In this document: positions 61,646 through 64,000 of the stretch, one piece after another | Numbering within the stretch: the stretch's first letter is position 1 | Layout of the letters: each line of letters opens with the position of its first letter | NCBI RefSeq assembly: GCF_000328665.1 | Contig: NC_019977.1 | Coordinates: 248,001-312,000, forward strand | Direction: 5' to 3' | Source: Methanomethylovorans hollandica DSM 15978 | GTDB lineage: Archaea > Halobacteriota > Methanosarcinia > Methanosarcinales > Methanosarcinaceae | DNA: 64,000 nucleotides | Notes under the pieces: model-generated | What the model saw: only the letters and a program-made list of their open reading frames with translations | Told to the model about the DNA's origin: nothing | The model's database searches: none | Position numbers and translations under genes: made by a program

Positions 61646-63147
61646 CTCTTTTCCTTTCCTTCTTTTTTCACTTTAATTCTTTCCAGCAACACATCCGCAG
61701 GCTCCCAGTCCTCCGCCATCCGCACCTCAGCAAGCTCCCTTTCGCTCAGCAGCTTCCCCTCAAACGCCTTTTTCAAAATACTCTGCCGAAGCGCCTCTGC
61801 CTTCTCCAGAGCCTCATCAATATCCTGCGCAATCTTATCACACACCGAAAGCCGCGTTTCAATTTCCTGAACGATGGCTTGTTGTTCGGGGAGAGGTGCA
61901 ACTGGGATGCATAAAGATGCTATTTTTGAAAGGTTCAATGTGTATAGACCTGATGTAGAACTAGCAACTTTAGTAATCTGATTTCTGCCGTCAAATGAAA
62001 GCAACCAATAAAGTATAAACTTCCTAATTTTTACAATTTCAAATCTTACCTTAATTATATGATTTTGATGTATGCATGGAGATATTTTTCCATTCCATAT
62101 GGCAACTCTACCAATTTGATTAACGCTTCCGTTGCCTTCTACAATTAAAAGGTCTCCTTCTTTCAGTAAAACTCGTGAAACCTCCTGTTCTTCAATGCCT
62201 ATATATTTTAAATCATCTAATCTAAGTTCATTAGAATAAACATTAGCAACTCTGAGGTAAGGCAAAGTTGTAGATATTGCATTTCTTTTGGAGTTCTTTG
62301 TAAGGCCGCCTGTTACTTCCCCGAGTTCCTCTATCTTCACCCATCCCCACCCCTCTGGCAGCCCTGGAAATTCCACAATTTCATCTTCTGTGAGGGGTTT
62401 TACAGGCTTCATTTTCTTGCCGGAATATTTTGCAGCTTCTTCTCTTTCCTTTCGGATATGTTCCAGCAAATCCCGCGCATCCGGCAGATCGGTCTGCTGC
62501 TCCCGCCATTTTCTGGTAAGTTCACCCTCAAACGCTTTCTTCAGCACCGCCTGCCTGTAAACTTTAAGTTGTTCCTGTGCCAGCCTTAGGTTGGCGATAC
62601 CGTTGTCAAGCTCGCTGAAAAGCTGCTCGATCTTGGAGACAATGGCGCGCTGTTCGGGGAGGGGTGGGAGAGGGAATGGATATTCTTGCAGATATTTTGT
62701 TGAAACTCTTGGCAAATTTACGCCACTTGAGTTATGTGTCATATCACTTACAAACTTACGTGACAAAAAGAAATATTTAGAATAGTTAAGATTGGAAATA
62801 CTAGCAGATTTAAAAACAAGAATGTCTGTAGAACAAACTCCATCTTCATTAGCTAAATACACTTTATTCAAATAAGGTCTAAGTTTTCCGTAGAGCAGAT
62901 CACCTTTTTTAAAACTATTTTTTATAGTAGTGATTGTATCGATTTTAACATCTTGTGTTAATGTTCCTCTATCTTTCTCAATATGTTCTAAACCAATGTA
63001 AAATAAGGATTCTCCTGAGCCATTGTGTTTATCGGACTTTAAAATGTGAGCTTCCCCAAGCCGCACCCATTGCCATCCTTCTGATAATCTTGGTAAATTC
63101 TCTATTCCAGCATTATTGAAAGATATCGAGTTATTCATTTTAAGCAT
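61642..63147 (-). CDS. hsdS: Type I restriction-modification specificity subunit HsdS
   Basis: DNA target recognition subunit, 501 residues, with two target recognition domains (about 20-180 and 260-435). Each is followed by a conserved helix: PLPPLPEQRAIVSKIEQLFSEL and PVAPLPEQQAIVQEIETRLS. The repeated LSEGWQWVRLGE / LPEGWGWVKIEELGE at the domain starts is typical. GAGGC is upstream of the ATG. The two half-sites it reads are not predictable. The repeat copy 2 ends 26 bases before its start. Confidence 0.95.
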   Translation of the reverse strand: MLKMNNSISFNNAGIENLPRLSEGWQWVRLGEAHILKSDKHNGSGESLFYIGLEHIEKDRGTLTQDVKIDTITTIKNSFKKGDLLYGKLRPYLNKVYLANEDGVCSTDILVFKSASISNLNYSKYFFLSRKFVSDMTHNSSGVNLPRVSTKYLQEYPFPLPPLPEQRAIVSKIEQLFSELDNGIANLRLAQEQLKVYRQAVLKKAFEGELTRKWREQQTDLPDARDLLEHIRKEREEAAKYSGKKMKPVKPLTEDEIVEFPGLPEGWGWVKIEELGEVTGGLTKNSKRNAISTTLPYLRVANVYSNELRLDDLKYIGIEEQEVSRVLLKEGDLLIVEGNGSVNQIGRVAIWNGKISPCIHQNHIIKVRFEIVKIRKFILYWLLSFDGRNQITKVASSTSGLYTLNLSKIASLCIPVAPLPEQQAIVQEIETRLSVCDKIAQDIDEALEKAEALRQSILKKAFEGKLLSERELAEVRMAEDWEPADVLLERIKVKKEGKEKR

Positions 63148-63173
63148 CTAATGCCTCAATATTTACTGTCAGA

Positions 63174-63278
63174 TTATAGTTAAACACTCATGGTTTGTAA
63201 CTTATGAACGGTAAAATCAAATTCAATAGGTAGTTATGTCAATACTATAAGTTTCAAACAAAAGGTTAACAACTATAA
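63174..63278. repeat. 105-bp palindromic repeat, copy 2
   Basis: Same 105 bases as copy 1 (54317-54421), about 84 percent identical by eye, with the same TTATAGTT/AACTATAA ends. Its right end supplies the last codons and stop (TAA, 63266-63268) of the gene at 63266-64000, which shows that it inserted at or recombined into the end of that gene. Its left end is 26 bases from the hsdS start. Confidence 0.8.
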
Positions 63279-64000
63279 TCTATTACTTCCCAATGTCCAC
63301 CTTTTGCAGGACCGATGCGTTTTATCTTTCCTTCAGCTTTCAATTTCCGAAGATTCCATTCAACACCTTGTATGGACAAGCCTGTGATCTGACACAGTTC
63401 TTCACGGGTAACAGTGGGATTATCCCTGATTGCCTCAAGTATTATTTCTGCATTTTTCCCCTTAGTTTTCTCCGAACTTTCACCCAAATCTGCCTCAGAA
63501 GTTCTGTCAAGTTTTCGGAAAATAACAGAAAAACCGCTATTGTATTCAAATTCCACAGACGATTTTTTGTTCTCGTCCACTGCCTGTATAATTCGGCTTA
63601 TGCCCGTACCCACTTTTTCAATGTAGTTTATACGATGCAGCAAAGAAGCGATCAGAGGGTTACGTGTGACACTCTTACGTCCGAACTCGGAAGGTCTAAG
63701 ACCGCTTGGCAGCCCTCCGGGATTGGATATCTGCACCCTGTCATCAAAGACCTCGATAAGCACATTGGAGCTTCTGTCAAAATAATCACGGTGGCAGACA
63801 GCGTTTATTATGGCTTCTCTCAGTGCCACATCAGGAATATCCGGAATCTCTTCCCGCTGCACACCCTCGATCTTATACTGCACGTTGGTGTGCCTTTTCA
63901 CGAAAAGGATGGCATTATCGATGTTTTCGACAATGTTCTCCTTGAAATCCTTCTTGTCAAGGATATGCACCTTCTCCGTACCCTTGTATAGCACGCATAC
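63266..64000 (-). CDS. AlbA_2/HATPase-type ATP-binding regulator (5' end outside window)
   Basis: C-terminal 244 codons or so of an ATP-binding protein related to the one at 60125. It has IPDVALREAIINAVCHRDYFD, VQISNPGGLPSGL (HATPase_c_4 region), EKVGTGISRIIQAVDE, and a C-terminal winged helix (TVTREELCQITGLSIQGVEWNLRKL). The frame stays open to the window edge, so it is partial; a GTG at 63994 is not likely to be the true start. The last four residues and stop come from the 105-bp repeat. Confidence 0.82.
   Translation of the reverse strand, partial: VCVLYKGTEKVHILDKKDFKENIVENIDNAILFVKRHTNVQYKIEGVQREEIPDIPDVALREAIINAVCHRDYFDRSSNVLIEVFDDRVQISNPGGLPSGLRPSEFGRKSVTRNPLIASLLHRINYIEKVGTGISRIIQAVDENKKSSVEFEYNSGFSVIFRKLDRTSEADLGESSEKTKGKNAEIILEAIRDNPTVTREELCQITGLSIQGVEWNLRKLKAEGKIKRIGPAKGGHWEVIDYSC

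Overview
The window looks like the chromosome of a methylotrophic methanogen of the family Methanosarcinaceae, closer to Methanolobus or Methanomethylovorans than I can separate by eye. The evidence is the MC1 chromatin protein, the Fae-Hps fusion, the HdrB/HdrC pair, the archaeal MptA GTP cyclohydrolase, split GMP synthase (separate glutaminase and synthetase subunits), the archaeosine radical-SAM enzyme RaSEA, ribosomal protein S17e and the archaeal aromatic route through AroA'/AroB'. Promoters have archaeal TATA boxes and three tRNA genes (Val-CAC, initiator Met-CAT, Arg-CCT) lack an encoded CCA.

Layout. 1-5.8 kb: glyS, one AroA' paralogue, a dUTPase-type enzyme, a secreted FG-GAP-like protein, tRNA-Val and small membrane proteins; the gap at 1.8-2.2 kb holds a candidate structured RNA. 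5.9-9.1 kb: endonuclease III, fae-hps and tpiA. 9.2-14 kb: an aromatic operon aroA'-aroB'-aroD-aroE-tyrA on the minus strand; TyrA carries a C-terminal domain resembling the anticodon-binding domain of PheRS beta. 14-34 kb: mostly housekeeping (a two-domain KaiC-like ATPase, guaAA, SRP54, DinB, S17e-dapA-dapB, pyrB-pyrI, Hps-RraA fusion, prepilin peptidase, RecQ, guaAB-RaSEA, argB, MC1, mptA). 34-40 kb: a nucleotidyltransferase, an M20 amidohydrolase, acetyltransferases, tRNA-Arg and hdrCB. 40-48 kb: a nitrogen-assimilation block with two glutamine synthetases flanking a four-gene glutamate synthase operon whose last subunit is of the F420-reducing FrhB type. 48.6-52 kb: lipoprotein, membrane-bound winged-helix regulator and S-layer-like proteins. 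52-54 kb: a redox operon (Rieske, decayed Rieske, Rieske, glutaredoxin, ferredoxin:thioredoxin/disulfide reductase, broken nitroreductase).

54.3-64 kb is an accessory island bounded by two copies of a 105-bp palindromic repeat. It contains a 1024-residue PAS-rich histidine kinase, a type I restriction-modification set (HsdM, HsdS; no HsdR seen here), an iron-sulfur flavoprotein and AlbA/Schlafen-type ATP-binding regulators. One regulator is interrupted by a single in-frame UAG, a codon that this lineage can read as pyrrolysine.

The strongest leads are the in-frame UAG gene, two conserved metabolic genes (tpiA and hps-rraA) that appear to start at ATC and ATA, the paired palindromic repeats that may deliver promoters, the candidate RNA at about 1.98-2.07 kb, NrpR-like operators near glnA and a lipoprotein gene, and the TyrA fusion. 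All family names come from reading the translations by eye; no searches were run.
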